The notes: generated by a model not told the origin, from the sequence alone. Positions 1 to 6,529 are shown, counted from the first letter of the stretch. The stretch: 14,321 nt of DNA from an uncultured Eggerthellaceae bacterium (GCA_946631805.1 CAMPAJ010000013.1:1-14321), one strand, 5' to 3'. Made by a program: numbers and translations.

Positions 1-505
1 CGTCGATGCCGCGCCGCACAAGCTCGACCCCAAGAACATCGCCCTGTTCGAGGAGTTCGGCGTGCTCAACGAAATCGAGAACCACAGCCGCTACGAGGTC
101 AAGCTCGACACGTACTCGAAGCTCATCAACATCGAGGGGCAGACGATGAGCCACATGACCAAGCGCAAGATAGCCCCGGCCGTGAGCGCCTACGCAGAGC
201 AAATCGCGTCCACGATCAATGCGAAGAAGCAGGCCAACCCCGACCTGGTGCCAGCAGCAGACCACAAGTTGCTCCAGAAGCTCAACGAGGGAGCCAACGA
301 AATCTCCGAGGTGCTCGACGTCTTGGACGCCGCGCTCGCCGATGCGCAAAACGCAACCGAGCCGCTCGAGAAGGCCCGCACGTACCACGATGAGGTGCTC
401 GCCGCAATGGAACGCTTGCGCAGTGCCTGCGACGCCATGGAAGGCATCGTTTCCACCGAAGCATGGCCCCTGCCCACCTACAACAAGATCCTGTTCTACT
501 GCTAG
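1..505 (+). CDS. glnN: Glutamine synthetase type III, C-terminal part (start lies outside the window)
   Basis: The frame opens at base 2 and runs to a TAG at 503-505, giving about 167 residues of the C-terminal end. Glutamine synthetase III makes glutamine from glutamate, ammonium and ATP in the cytosol as a large homo-oligomer of about 700 residues per subunit. The tail is typical of this class: an ENHSRYE / KLINIEGQTM stretch near the start, a long helical segment rich in Ala, Glu and Lys, and a terminal WPLPTYNKILFYC motif. The family name comes from recognising these motifs; the catalytic core is off the window. It is followed at 894 by amtB and then glnK, so it sits in a nitrogen-assimilation block, although a hairpin at 574-599 and a 388-base gap suggest that amtB has its own promoter. 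Confidence is high for the family and lower for the exact symbol (glnN versus a local glnA name). Confidence 0.9.
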   Translation, partial: VDAAPHKLDPKNIALFEEFGVLNEIENHSRYEVKLDTYSKLINIEGQTMSHMTKRKIAPAVSAYAEQIASTINAKKQANPDLVPAADHKLLQKLNEGANEISEVLDVLDAALADAQNATEPLEKARTYHDEVLAAMERLRSACDAMEGIVSTEAWPLPTYNKILFYC

Positions 506-520
506 TAACCTACTCCCAGC

Positions 521-562
521 GGCTTACCGCCAACGGGTTACCGCTAATGGCTTATTGCCAGC
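521..562. repeat. Three tandem 14-base repeats just after glnN
   Basis: Three adjacent 14-base units follow the glnN stop codon: GGCTTACCGCCAAC, GGGTTACCGCTAAT and GGCTTATTGCCAGC. The phase is exact and each copy has a few substitutions. A weaker fourth, 13-base copy may precede them (about 508-520). They lie in the 3' untranslated region. No known role is recognised; it could be replication slippage or a protein- or RNA-binding array. Confidence 0.7.
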
Positions 563-573
563 CTGCTCTCAAC

Positions 574-606
574 GGCCGCCAGCGCATGCGTTGGCGGCCA
601 TCTCTT
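574..606 (+). terminator. Hairpin, candidate terminator of glnN
   Basis: Bases 574-586 and 587-599 form a near-perfect inverted repeat (GGCCGCCAGCGCA against TGCGTTGGCGGCC, one G-U pair) with almost no loop in the fully paired form; a few central pairs would open. It is followed by the weak T-rich ATCTCTTT. It lies about 70 bases after the glnN stop. The poor T-run makes this a moderate call. Confidence 0.5.
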
Positions 607-638
607 TGGCCGACCGGCTACCAATCGGCTACCAACCC

Positions 639-750
639 GACTCATTCCGGCCCGCTCTGCAATCGCGGCTCGCGCATGAGTCGGGAAAACGCATCTGCGG
701 CTCGTTTAGCCCGGCTCATTCTGGCCGCCTCGCAATCGCAGCTCAAGCGT
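639..750. repeat. Degenerate direct repeat flanking the first palindromic element
   Basis: The segment at about 639-675 (ACTCATTCCGGCCCGCTCTG and following) recurs with changes at about 714-749 (GCTCATTCTGGCCGCCTCG and following), about 75 bases further on. The palindromic element at 678-707 lies between the two. This part of the 388-base glnN-amtB gap therefore looks built from repeated intergenic elements; no gene is visible in it. Confidence 0.5.
678..707 (+). repeat. Dispersed palindromic repeat, copy 1
   Basis: This is a copy of an intergenic element with the pattern GAGTCG, a GGGAAAACGCATCTG-like middle, then CGGCTC. The ends can pair as a 6-base stem with one G-U pair. Related copies start at 2645, 4168 and 5559, all in the same orientation and all outside genes. 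It resembles REP-type elements in size and form. Confidence 0.65.
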
Positions 751-807
751 TAACGGGGTGTTTCACCTTGTTAACAGGGGGTTTCAACGGCATTAACCTG
801 GCGTTTC
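750..807. promoter_or_regulatory. Phased TTAAC / GTTTC half-site array, candidate nitrogen-regulator binding region
   Basis: TTAAC occurs at 750, 771 and 793, and GTTTC follows each after exactly 5 bases, at 760, 781 and 803. The six half-sites are 10-12 bases apart, so they lie on one face of the helix. Read on the minus strand they alternate GAAAC and GTTAA, which resembles the GTnAC / GAAAC boxes bound by the OmpR-type regulator GlnR upstream of amtB and glnA in other actinobacteria. That resemblance is from family knowledge; use by this organism is inferred. The array ends 86 bases before amtB, a reasonable place for an activator. A convincing -35/-10 pair could not be fixed. Confidence 0.6.
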
Positions 808-893
808 TAGTTGGGACTCGAAACAATTCTGCAACTCCACCTTCCGAAAATCATACGTATCTCGTACGACATTTCGAAAGGAAGGTGGTTTCC

Positions 894-2168
894 ATGTACG
901 ACACAGGTTCGACGGCGTTCATGATCATATGCACCATGCTGGTAGCCCTCATGACGCCAGGCCTCTCCTTTTTCTACGGAGGGCTGTCGCGACGCAAGAA
1001 CGTCGTGAACACCATGGCGATGGTCATGGCGATTATCGGCGTGGTCGGCGTGATGTGGATCGTTTGCGGGTGGTCATTCGCCTACGGCGGCGACGGCTCT
1101 ATTCCATTCTTCGGCGGATTCGACCAGATGGGGTGCTTGTTGGCAACGGGCGACATGCTTTCCGAAGCTCGAAACGTACCCGAAGGAACGACGTATCCGG
1201 CCATCATCGACATCGGCTTCCAAATGGCTTTCGCCATGATCACATGCGCCATCATCACGGGCGCGGTGGCTGGGCGCTGCAAGTTCGGGGCGGTCATGCT
1301 GTTCATCGCGCTTTGGGTTCCCATCGTCTATGCGCCGCTCGCGCACATGGTCTGGGGCGGCGAGGGCTCGCTCATCGGCGACATGATCGGGGCGCTCGAC
1401 TTTGCAGGCGGCGACGTCGTGCACATAAGCTCGGGCGTGACGGGACTCGTCTTGTGCCTGCTGCTCGGCAAACGACGTGGTTTCGGCGTCATGAGCTACC
1501 GCGCCCACAACGTGCCCTTCGTCGTCTTGGGCGCCACGCTCCTGTGGTTCGGCTGGTTCGGTTTCAACGCGGGCTCGCAGTTCGCCGCAGACGGAGTAGC
1601 CGCGCTTGCGCTGCTGAACACCATCGCGGCATCGGCGGCGGGTATGGTTTCGTGGATGCTCGTCGAGCGCATGAGGGTTGGAAAGCCCACGCTCGTGGGT
1701 GCCTGCACGGGACTCGTGGCCGGCCTGGTCGCCATAACCCCCGGGGCCGGCTTCGTGGAGCCCTGGGCGGCGATCGTCATGGGATTGCTGACTGCTCCTT
1801 GCTGTTTCTTCGCCATCAGCTTCGCCAAGCGCAAAATCGGCTATGACGATGCGCTCGACGCCTTTGGGTGCCACTCGGTTGGCGGCGTGGTCGGCGGCCT
1901 TCTTACCGGCGTGTTCTGCGTGCCGGAACTGTCGTGGACCGATTTCGGCGGCCTTGTGTACACGGGGGATCCGACGCTCCTTGTCGCCCAGGCCCTGGGC
2001 ATCGTGGTCACGCTTGTTTTCGTCGTAGCCGGCGGGCTCGTCATAGGATTTGCAGTTAGGGCGATATTCGGCGGCGACCTGCACGTCAGCACCGAAGACG
2101 AGGCCATCGGGCTGGATGTCGCGAGCCACGGCGAAAGCGCCTACCCCGCGTATCTGGGCATGGATTAA
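894..2168 (+). CDS. amtB: Ammonium transporter (Amt/Rh family channel)
   Basis: This 424-residue membrane protein conducts ammonium across the cytoplasmic membrane as a trimer. The ATG at 894 is chosen because GAAAGGAAGGTGG lies just upstream and the protein then begins directly at the first membrane helix (STAFMIICTMLVALM), without the signal peptide seen in E. coli AmtB. Family marks are present: the conserved Asp169 and first pore His177 in LDFAGGDVVHISSG, the WFGFNAGS segment, and the second pore His327 in DAFGCHSVGGVVGG. About eleven membrane helices are expected and the length is normal. The short C-terminal tail (EDEAIGLDVASHGE) is the part that normally binds PII. The downstream glnK starts 108 bases after the stop, with two glnK-like starts between. 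Transcription probably responds to nitrogen through the half-site array at 750-807. Confidence 0.95.
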   Translation: MYDTGSTAFMIICTMLVALMTPGLSFFYGGLSRRKNVVNTMAMVMAIIGVVGVMWIVCGWSFAYGGDGSIPFFGGFDQMGCLLATGDMLSEARNVPEGTTYPAIIDIGFQMAFAMITCAIITGAVAGRCKFGAVMLFIALWVPIVYAPLAHMVWGGEGSLIGDMIGALDFAGGDVVHISSGVTGLVLCLLLGKRRGFGVMSYRAHNVPFVVLGATLLWFGWFGFNAGSQFAADGVAALALLNTIAASAAGMVSWMLVERMRVGKPTLVGACTGLVAGLVAITPGAGFVEPWAAIVMGLLTAPCCFFAISFAKRKIGYDDALDAFGCHSVGGVVGGLLTGVFCVPELSWTDFGGLVYTGDPTLLVAQALGIVVTLVFVVAGGLVIGFAVRAIFGGDLHVSTEDEAIGLDVASHGESAYPAYLGMD

Positions 2169-2180
2169 GGGAGTTCTGGC

Positions 2181-2264
2181 ATGAAAGGGTTCGTCGCCAT
2201 CGTACGGCCCTGGACTAAGGGAGGCCGGCATGAAGGGAATTGCGGCCGTCCGGCGCGAAACTAA
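2181..2264 (+). pseudogene. Short ORF with PII-like N-terminus, copy 1 (27 codons)
   Basis: The ATG has a good ribosome-binding site (TTAAGGGAG, overlapping the amtB stop codon). The first ten residues, MKGFVAIVRP, match a PII N-terminus; similarity is lost after Trp11 as the frame runs through the next repeat. The stop TAA (2262-2264) lies inside the glnK Shine-Dalgarno, so ribosomes ending here would be delivered to glnK. It may be a remnant of a lost PII paralogue or a leader used for translational coupling. Expression is not shown by sequence alone. Confidence 0.45.
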
Positions 2265-2280
2265 GGAGGCTCTGGCATGA
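2230..2280 (+). pseudogene. Short ORF with PII-like N-terminus, copy 2 (16 codons), overlapping the glnK start
   Basis: The ATG follows CTAAGGGAGGCCGGC and encodes MKGIAAVRRETKEALA. Its TGA stop overlaps the glnK ATG (ATGA at 2277-2280), the classical arrangement for termination-reinitiation coupling. It aligns with the PII start with one codon missing. Like copy 1 it may be a decayed duplicate or a working coupling leader. Confidence 0.45.
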
Positions 2281-2615
2281 AGAGAATCATCGCTATCATA
2301 CGACCCGAAAAAATGGAACCGCTAAAAGAGGCGCTCTTTGCAGCTGATGTGTCGGGCATGACCATCGCCCAGGTAATGGGTTGCGGCAACCAGCATGGGT
2401 GGTCGGAGTATTTCCGAGGCACGGAGGTGCTGTTGAACATGGTGCCAAAAGTGAAGTTCGAGCTCGTCGTGGCCGACGACGCAGTTAACGCTCTCGTTGA
2501 CTTGATTTGCACCACTGCCGCAACTGGCGAGGTGGGCGACGGAAAGGTCTTCGTCAGCCCCGTCGAGGACGTCGTGCGCATCCGCACACGCGAGCGCGGC
2601 GACGCAGCGATCTAG
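2277..2615 (+). CDS. glnK: PII nitrogen regulatory protein, GlnK-type, lacking the uridylylation tyrosine
   Basis: This 112-residue trimeric signal protein senses ATP/ADP and 2-oxoglutarate and normally plugs AmtB. PII marks in order are the start MKRIIAIIRPEK, Gln39 at the base of the T-loop, the loop GWSEYFRGTEV, Lys58 in LPK-like MVPKVKFE, the B-loop TGEVGDGKVFV (about 83-93) and VRIRTRE near the end. Alignment by eye with E. coli GlnK needs no gaps. At position 51, where GlnB and GlnK carry the uridylylated Tyr, this protein has Val; position 46 is Phe, and the only T-loop Tyr is at 45. UMP modification in the usual way is therefore unlikely, while ligand binding should be intact. It directly follows amtB, the usual pairing. 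The start is set by TAAGGAGG eight bases upstream and by family length. Confidence 0.93.
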   Translation: MKRIIAIIRPEKMEPLKEALFAADVSGMTIAQVMGCGNQHGWSEYFRGTEVLLNMVPKVKFELVVADDAVNALVDLICTTAATGEVGDGKVFVSPVEDVVRIRTRERGDAAI

Positions 2616-2624
2616 GCTCGATTA

Positions 2625-2709
2625 GACGAGTTGGGAGAAGGGGCGTGTCGGGAGAACGTATCTCCGGCTCATTCGCTTTCCCAGCTCGCCCCGCTCGTCG
2701 TAACTCGTC
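2625..2709. repeat. Nested imperfect hairpin between glnK and purF, containing palindromic repeat copy 2
   Basis: GACGAGTT at 2625-2632 pairs with AACTCGTC at 2702-2709, and inside it GGGGCG at 2640-2645 pairs with CGCCCC at 2687-2692. The core at 2645-2673 (GTGTCGGGAGAACGTATCTC and following) is a variant of the dispersed palindromic element, here with CGGCTC as its right end. There is no T-run, so it is not an obvious terminator, though it may shape the glnK 3' end or the purF leader. Confidence 0.55.
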
Positions 2710-2760
2710 CAAGGCACGCTTTTCCTACCTGCTTCTTGGCCGTCAGAAAGAAGGGTTCAC

Positions 2761-4161
2761 ATGTCCGCACGTACAGTTTCCATCGAAAAGCCCGACCACC
2801 CCGAGGAAGCATGCGCCGTATTCGGCGTGTACGCGCCGGGCGAAGACGTGGCGCGTCTTACCTGCTTCGGCCTGCAGGCCCTGCAGCATCGTGGCCAGGA
2901 AAGCGCCGGCATCGCGGTCGGTGATGGCGAGACGGTTCTGATTCACAAGGACTTGGGACTCGTTGACCAGGTGTTCGACGAAGAGGCCTTGTCGTACCTA
3001 CCGGGAGACGTCGCCATAGGGCATACGCGCTATTCCACGAGCGGCGGCGGTGGCTGGACGGCGGCTCAGCCGCATGTGTCGGCCATCGATGACGAGATCA
3101 TCGCGCTCGCGCACAACGGCACGCTCGTCGACACGAAGCCGCAGCGGGCATGGCTGGCAAACGAAGGGGTGCAGCTATACGGGCACACCGACAGCGAGGT
3201 AGCTGCCCGCACGATCGGCGTGGACACCCGCCGCACGGGGCACATTCGCAGCGGCATCCGATTGATGATGCAGCAGCTGCACGGCGCCTACGCAATCGTT
3301 TTGGTAACGGCAACTGCGCTGTACGCGTTTCGCGACCCGAACGGCATCCGCCCCCTCTCGTTGGGCAAGCTCCCCCGCAATCGCGGCTGGGCGGTGGCCA
3401 GCGAGACGTGCGGGCTCGATGCCATCGGCGCCGAATTCGTGCGCGACATCGAACCGGGCGAGATCGTGAAGATAAGCTCGTCGGGCCTCGAGTCCGAGCA
3501 GGGCGCCGTGCCGGCACGGCGCGCGAGCTGCATTTTCGAGTACGTGTATTTCGCCCGGCCCGACAGCGTGCTCGATGGGGAGGTCGTGTACGACGCACGG
3601 CGCCGCATGGGCCGGATTCTGGCACGTCAGGCGCCGGCCGATGCCGACCTGGTCCTCGGCGTACCGGACTCGGGCATGCCGCCCGCATTGGGATTTGCCG
3701 AGGAAAGCGGCATTCCCTACGCCGACGCCATCGTGAAGAACCGCTATGTTGGACGCACGTTCATCCAGCCCACGCAGGAAATGCGCCAGATGGGCATCCG
3801 CATAAAGCTCAACCCGCTCCCCTCGCTCATAAGCGGCAAGCGCCTTGTGGTAATCGATGACTCCATCGTACGGGGCAACACCTCGAAGATGCTCGTCGCC
3901 ATGCTGCGCGCAGCTGGCGCCGCCGAAGTGCATTTGCGCATCGTGAGCCCCGAGATACTGTGGCCGTGCTACTACGGCATCGACACCGACACGCGCGAGC
4001 AGCTCATATCGGCAAACATGTCCCACGACGACGTATGCTCTTTCATCGGCTGCGATTCGCTTGCGTTCATAACCCTCGATGGGTTGCGCGAAGCCATCCA
4101 TGCGAACCATGACGGGTTTTGCGATGCCTGCTTCACCGGCGACTACCCCACACGCTTGTAA
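2761..4161 (+). CDS. purF: Amidophosphoribosyltransferase (glutamine PRPP amidotransferase)
   Basis: This 466-residue enzyme makes phosphoribosylamine from PRPP and glutamine, the first committed step of purine synthesis. It is of the Bacillus type: Cys18 in EEACAVFGVY is the glutaminase nucleophile, exposed after removal of a 17-residue propeptide. The N-terminal glutaminase domain shows QALQHRGQESAGIA, GHTRYSTSGG and AHNGTL. The phosphoribosyltransferase domain shows GVPDSGMPPA and the PRPP loop VVIDDSIVRGNT with Asp366-Asp367. Cys257, Cys403, Cys454 and Cys457 match the four 4Fe-4S ligands of the Bacillus enzyme (same 146-residue spacing between the first two), so the protein should be oxygen-sensitive. 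The start follows AGAAAGAAGGG. It stands alone here with no other pur gene next to it, converges with dapL, and consumes the glutamine made by the upstream block. Confidence 0.97.
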   Translation: MSARTVSIEKPDHPEEACAVFGVYAPGEDVARLTCFGLQALQHRGQESAGIAVGDGETVLIHKDLGLVDQVFDEEALSYLPGDVAIGHTRYSTSGGGGWTAAQPHVSAIDDEIIALAHNGTLVDTKPQRAWLANEGVQLYGHTDSEVAARTIGVDTRRTGHIRSGIRLMMQQLHGAYAIVLVTATALYAFRDPNGIRPLSLGKLPRNRGWAVASETCGLDAIGAEFVRDIEPGEIVKISSSGLESEQGAVPARRASCIFEYVYFARPDSVLDGEVVYDARRRMGRILARQAPADADLVLGVPDSGMPPALGFAEESGIPYADAIVKNRYVGRTFIQPTQEMRQMGIRIKLNPLPSLISGKRLVVIDDSIVRGNTSKMLVAMLRAAGAAEVHLRIVSPEILWPCYYGIDTDTREQLISANMSHDDVCSFIGCDSLAFITLDGLREAIHANHDGFCDACFTGDYPTRL

Positions 4162-4164
4162 GCG

Positions 4165-4209
4165 AACGAGTCGGGAGAACGTATCTGCGACTCGTTCTCC
4201 CGACTCGTT
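4165..4209. terminator. 17-bp perfect hairpin between convergent purF and dapL (palindromic repeat copy 3)
   Basis: AACGAGTCGGGAGAACG (4165-4181) pairs perfectly with CGTTCTCCCGACTCGTT (4193-4209) around an 11-base loop. The left arm and loop are the dispersed palindromic element (4168-4197). The hairpin sits three bases after the purF stop and between two convergent genes, where a bidirectional transcription stop would be expected. There is no clear T-run on either side, so a rho-independent mechanism is uncertain. Confidence 0.6.
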
Positions 4210-4304
4210 AGGCGCCATGCTGCTTCAGCGGCCCCTTTGCGGCACGCTCTAGCCCATAGGCAATCATGCCGCCGGCACGTTCCCAGCGCGACGGGCCACG
4301 CTCC

Positions 4305-5534
4305 CTAAAGCGCGGCTATGCGACGTACGGCCTCTTCGGCCGATTCGCGGGTGCCGAAGGCGGTCAGGCGGAAGTAGCCCTCGCCGCTCGGGCCGAAACC
4401 GGAACCAGGCGTGCCGACCACCTGCACGGATTCGAGCAGCGTATCGAAGAAATCCCACGAGCTTTGCTCGTCAGGCGTCTTCAGCCACAGGTAGGGCGCG
4501 TTCACGCCGCCGAACACCTGGTAGCCGGCATCGCGCAGGCCCTCTCGGATGATGCGCGCGTTTTCCATATAGAAAGCTATCTGCTCGGCCGTCTCGCGCC
4601 GCCCCCGTTCGCTGTAAACCGCCTCGCCCGCACGTTGGACGATGTACGGCGCGCCATTGAACTTCGTGCCGTGCCGACGCGCCCACAAGTCATGCAGCGA
4701 AACGCCCGCGGCGTCCTTCAGCTCCGATGACACCACCGTGTACCCAAGGCGCAATCCCGTGAAACCGGCGTTTTTCGAGAAGCTGCGGATCTCGATGGCG
4801 CAGGTGCGCGCCCCATCGCATTCGTATATGGAATGCGGAAGCGAAGCATCGGAGATATACGCCTCGTACGCCGCATCGTAGACGATGACCGAACCATGCT
4901 CGTTAGCGTAATCCACCCACAACTGCAGGCGATGCTTGTCTATAGCCGCGCCAGTCGGATTGTTGGGGAAGCACAGGTAAATCAAATCGGCCTCTACGCC
5001 GGGACCCGGCGGCTCGGGCGCGAAACCGTTTTCTGCCGTGCAGGGCATGTAGACGACGTCGCTCCACAAGCCCGATTCGGAAGAATACGCGCCCGTACGG
5101 CCTGCCATCACGTTGGAGTCCACGTATACCGGATACACCGGATCGCATACGGCAATGCGCGCATCTGCGCTGAATATCTCCTGGATATTGGCAGAATCCG
5201 ATTTTGCGCCATCGCTGACGAACACCTCGTCGGGGTGCACTTCGGCGCCCCGGGAGGCAAAGTCGTTCAGGGCGATCGCCTCGCGCAGGAAATCGTAGCC
5301 GAGGTCGGGCGCGTACCCGCGAAACGTTTGCGCATCGCCCATCTCGTCAACGGCTGCATGAAGCGCCTCGACGACCGAAGGCGCAAGGGGCTGCGTCACG
5401 TCGCCGATCCCCAACCGCACGATATCGGCGGCCTTGTTGGGATGAGCTGCGCAATAGGCAGAGATCCGCTCCGCGATCTCAGAAAACAGGTAGTTCCCCG
5501 GCAGCTTCAAATAGGCCTCGTTTGCTTTGAACAT
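4305..5534 (-). CDS. dapL: LL-diaminopimelate aminotransferase
   Basis: This 409-residue PLP enzyme of fold type I converts tetrahydrodipicolinate directly to LL-diaminopimelate with glutamate as amino donor, bypassing the acylated intermediates. Marks include the start KANEAYLKLPGNYLFSEI, RLGIGDVTQPL, the FPNNPTG motif at about 189-195, and RSFSKNAGFTGLRLG with the PLP lysine at Lys254. The length is normal for DapL. The ATG at 5534 is preceded by GAAAGGGA. It follows dapF by 113 bases on the same strand, and DapF acts on its product, so the two form a DAP/lysine and peptidoglycan precursor pair. Its glutamate need links it to gltD at the head of the set. The gap between dapF and dapL contains one palindromic repeat copy, which could reduce dapL expression relative to dapF. 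Confidence 0.97.
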   Translation of the reverse strand: MFKANEAYLKLPGNYLFSEIAERISAYCAAHPNKAADIVRLGIGDVTQPLAPSVVEALHAAVDEMGDAQTFRGYAPDLGYDFLREAIALNDFASRGAEVHPDEVFVSDGAKSDSANIQEIFSADARIAVCDPVYPVYVDSNVMAGRTGAYSSESGLWSDVVYMPCTAENGFAPEPPGPGVEADLIYLCFPNNPTGAAIDKHRLQLWVDYANEHGSVIVYDAAYEAYISDASLPHSIYECDGARTCAIEIRSFSKNAGFTGLRLGYTVVSSELKDAAGVSLHDLWARRHGTKFNGAPYIVQRAGEAVYSERGRRETAEQIAFYMENARIIREGLRDAGYQVFGGVNAPYLWLKTPDEQSSWDFFDTLLESVQVVGTPGSGFGPSGEGYFRLTAFGTRESAEEAVRRIAAL

Positions 5535-5558
5535 GTATATCCCTTTCTACTATCCAAT

Positions 5559-5587
5559 GAGTCGGGAGAACGTGTCTGCGACTCATT
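5559..5587 (+). repeat. Dispersed palindromic repeat, copy 4, between dapF and dapL
   Basis: GAGTCG and CGACTC (extended to ATGAGTCG at 5557-5564 and CGACTCAT at 5579-5586) form an 8-base perfect stem around a GGAGAACGTGTCTG loop. It lies about 25 bases upstream of the dapL ATG in the 113-base dapF-dapL gap and would be transcribed in its complementary sense with that operon. Confidence 0.7.
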
Positions 5588-5647
5588 TCCGGGCCTGGGC
5601 AGAACGCACCCAACGCGCCTTCCACCTGGTTTCCGCTCGCACATCCG

Positions 5648-6529
5648 CTACCATTCGGGATCCATCACGTGGGGCGGATCGTCGGGAGGGCAGGCGCTCG
5701 CATCGAACACGCCCTCGAACACCGATTGGGCAGGCCCGGTCATGAATACGCGGTTCGCGTTGCGGTCCCACCGTATATGCAGGTCACCACCAAGAAGGTG
5801 AAGCGTCATCTCGCCATCGGACATTCCGTTGAGGGTGCAGGCGACCACCGTTGCGCACGCGCCCGTGCCGCACGCGAGCGTCTCGCCCGTGCCGCGCTCC
5901 CATACGCGCATCCTTCCCTCGCCTCGGTCGAGCACGTGCACGAACTCGACGTTGGTGCGTTTGGGAAACACGGGATGGAATTCGAAATGCGGCCCTATGT
6001 CGTCAATGGGGAACGACTCCACATCATCGACGAACACGACGGCATGCGGATTTCCCATCGAAACGCACGTCATGGCAAACGACCGGCCCGCCACTTCAAT
6101 GGGCACGTCAACGGCTGCGCGCTCCTCGATGTTTACGGGAATTTTAGAAGGATCGAGTTCGGGCGCCCCCATGTCGACCGTAACGGAAGTCACGGTCCCG
6201 TCTTCCACATGAAGCTTCAGGTGCTTTACGCCGGCGAGCGTGTTCACGTCGATTTCGGTCTTGTCGGTCAGCCCGTGGTCGTATACGTACTTGCCAACGC
6301 AGCGGATGCCGTTGCCGCACATCTCGGAGCGGCTCCCATCGGCATTGAACATCTCCATGAAGAAATCCGCCTGCACGGAGGGCCGTATGAGGATGAGCCC
6401 ATCGGATCCTATGCCGAAATGGCGGTCGCTCACCATGCGCGCGAGGTTCGAAGGGTCCTCGACCGTTTCTTCGAAGCAGTTCACGTACACGTAGTCGTTG
6501 CCTATGCCATGCATTTTCGTAAACTTCAC
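5648..6529 (-). CDS. dapF: Diaminopimelate epimerase
   Basis: This 293-residue cofactor-independent epimerase interconverts LL- and meso-diaminopimelate. The two catalytic cysteines are visible: Cys71 in SEMCGNGIRC and Cys220 in ETLACGTGAC. The N-terminal KMHGIGNDYV motif and GNPHAVVF in the middle are also diagnostic. The start codon is GTG at 6527-6529, chosen because AAGGAG lies six bases upstream and the family start (MKFTKMHGxGND) follows at once. It is 48 bases downstream of gltD and upstream of dapL on the same strand, so the three are probably co-transcribed. The C-terminal tail after FDAS (ACPPDDPPHVMDPEW) is somewhat longer than usual and Pro-rich. Confidence 0.97.
   Translation of the reverse strand: MKFTKMHGIGNDYVYVNCFEETVEDPSNLARMVSDRHFGIGSDGLILIRPSVQADFFMEMFNADGSRSEMCGNGIRCVGKYVYDHGLTDKTEIDVNTLAGVKHLKLHVEDGTVTSVTVDMGAPELDPSKIPVNIEERAAVDVPIEVAGRSFAMTCVSMGNPHAVVFVDDVESFPIDDIGPHFEFHPVFPKRTNVEFVHVLDRGEGRMRVWERGTGETLACGTGACATVVACTLNGMSDGEMTLHLLGGDLHIRWDRNANRVFMTGPAQSVFEGVFDASACPPDDPPHVMDPEW

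Larger units (their letters stand above)
2165..2312 (+). repeat. Tandem triplication of the glnK ribosome-binding site and N-terminus
   Basis: Three head-to-tail units of 47-50 bases carry a Shine-Dalgarno and an ATG: TTAAGGGAG with ATG at 2181, CTAAGGGAGG with ATG at 2230, and CTAAGGAGG with ATG at 2277. Each is followed by a MKG/MKR start and a stretch resembling the PII N-terminus (MKGFVAIVRP, MKGIAAVRRE, MKRIIAIIRPE). Units 1 and 3 match at 34 of 46 positions by hand count, and several changes are synonymous or swap similar hydrophobic residues. Only the third unit continues into a full PII gene. The first two are most simply remnants of duplicated PII genes or of slippage. Confidence 0.85.

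Noticed and set aside
808..850. Possible sigma-54 promoter (TTGGGAC...TGCA) before amtB
   Set aside because: The spacing between GG and GC is wrong for a -24/-12 promoter.
219..893. Long in-frame extension upstream of amtB
   Set aside because: The open frame overlaps the 3' end of glnN and runs through repeat-rich intergenic DNA. The ATG at 894 has a strong ribosome site and matches the family start.
1074..2231. Long minus-strand ORF opposite amtB
   Set aside because: Composition is Arg/His/Glu-rich with no domain, as expected for the antisense of a GC-biased gene; amtB on the plus strand is certain.
3175..4218. Long minus-strand ORF opposite purF
   Set aside because: An antisense shadow of purF with no recognisable motifs.
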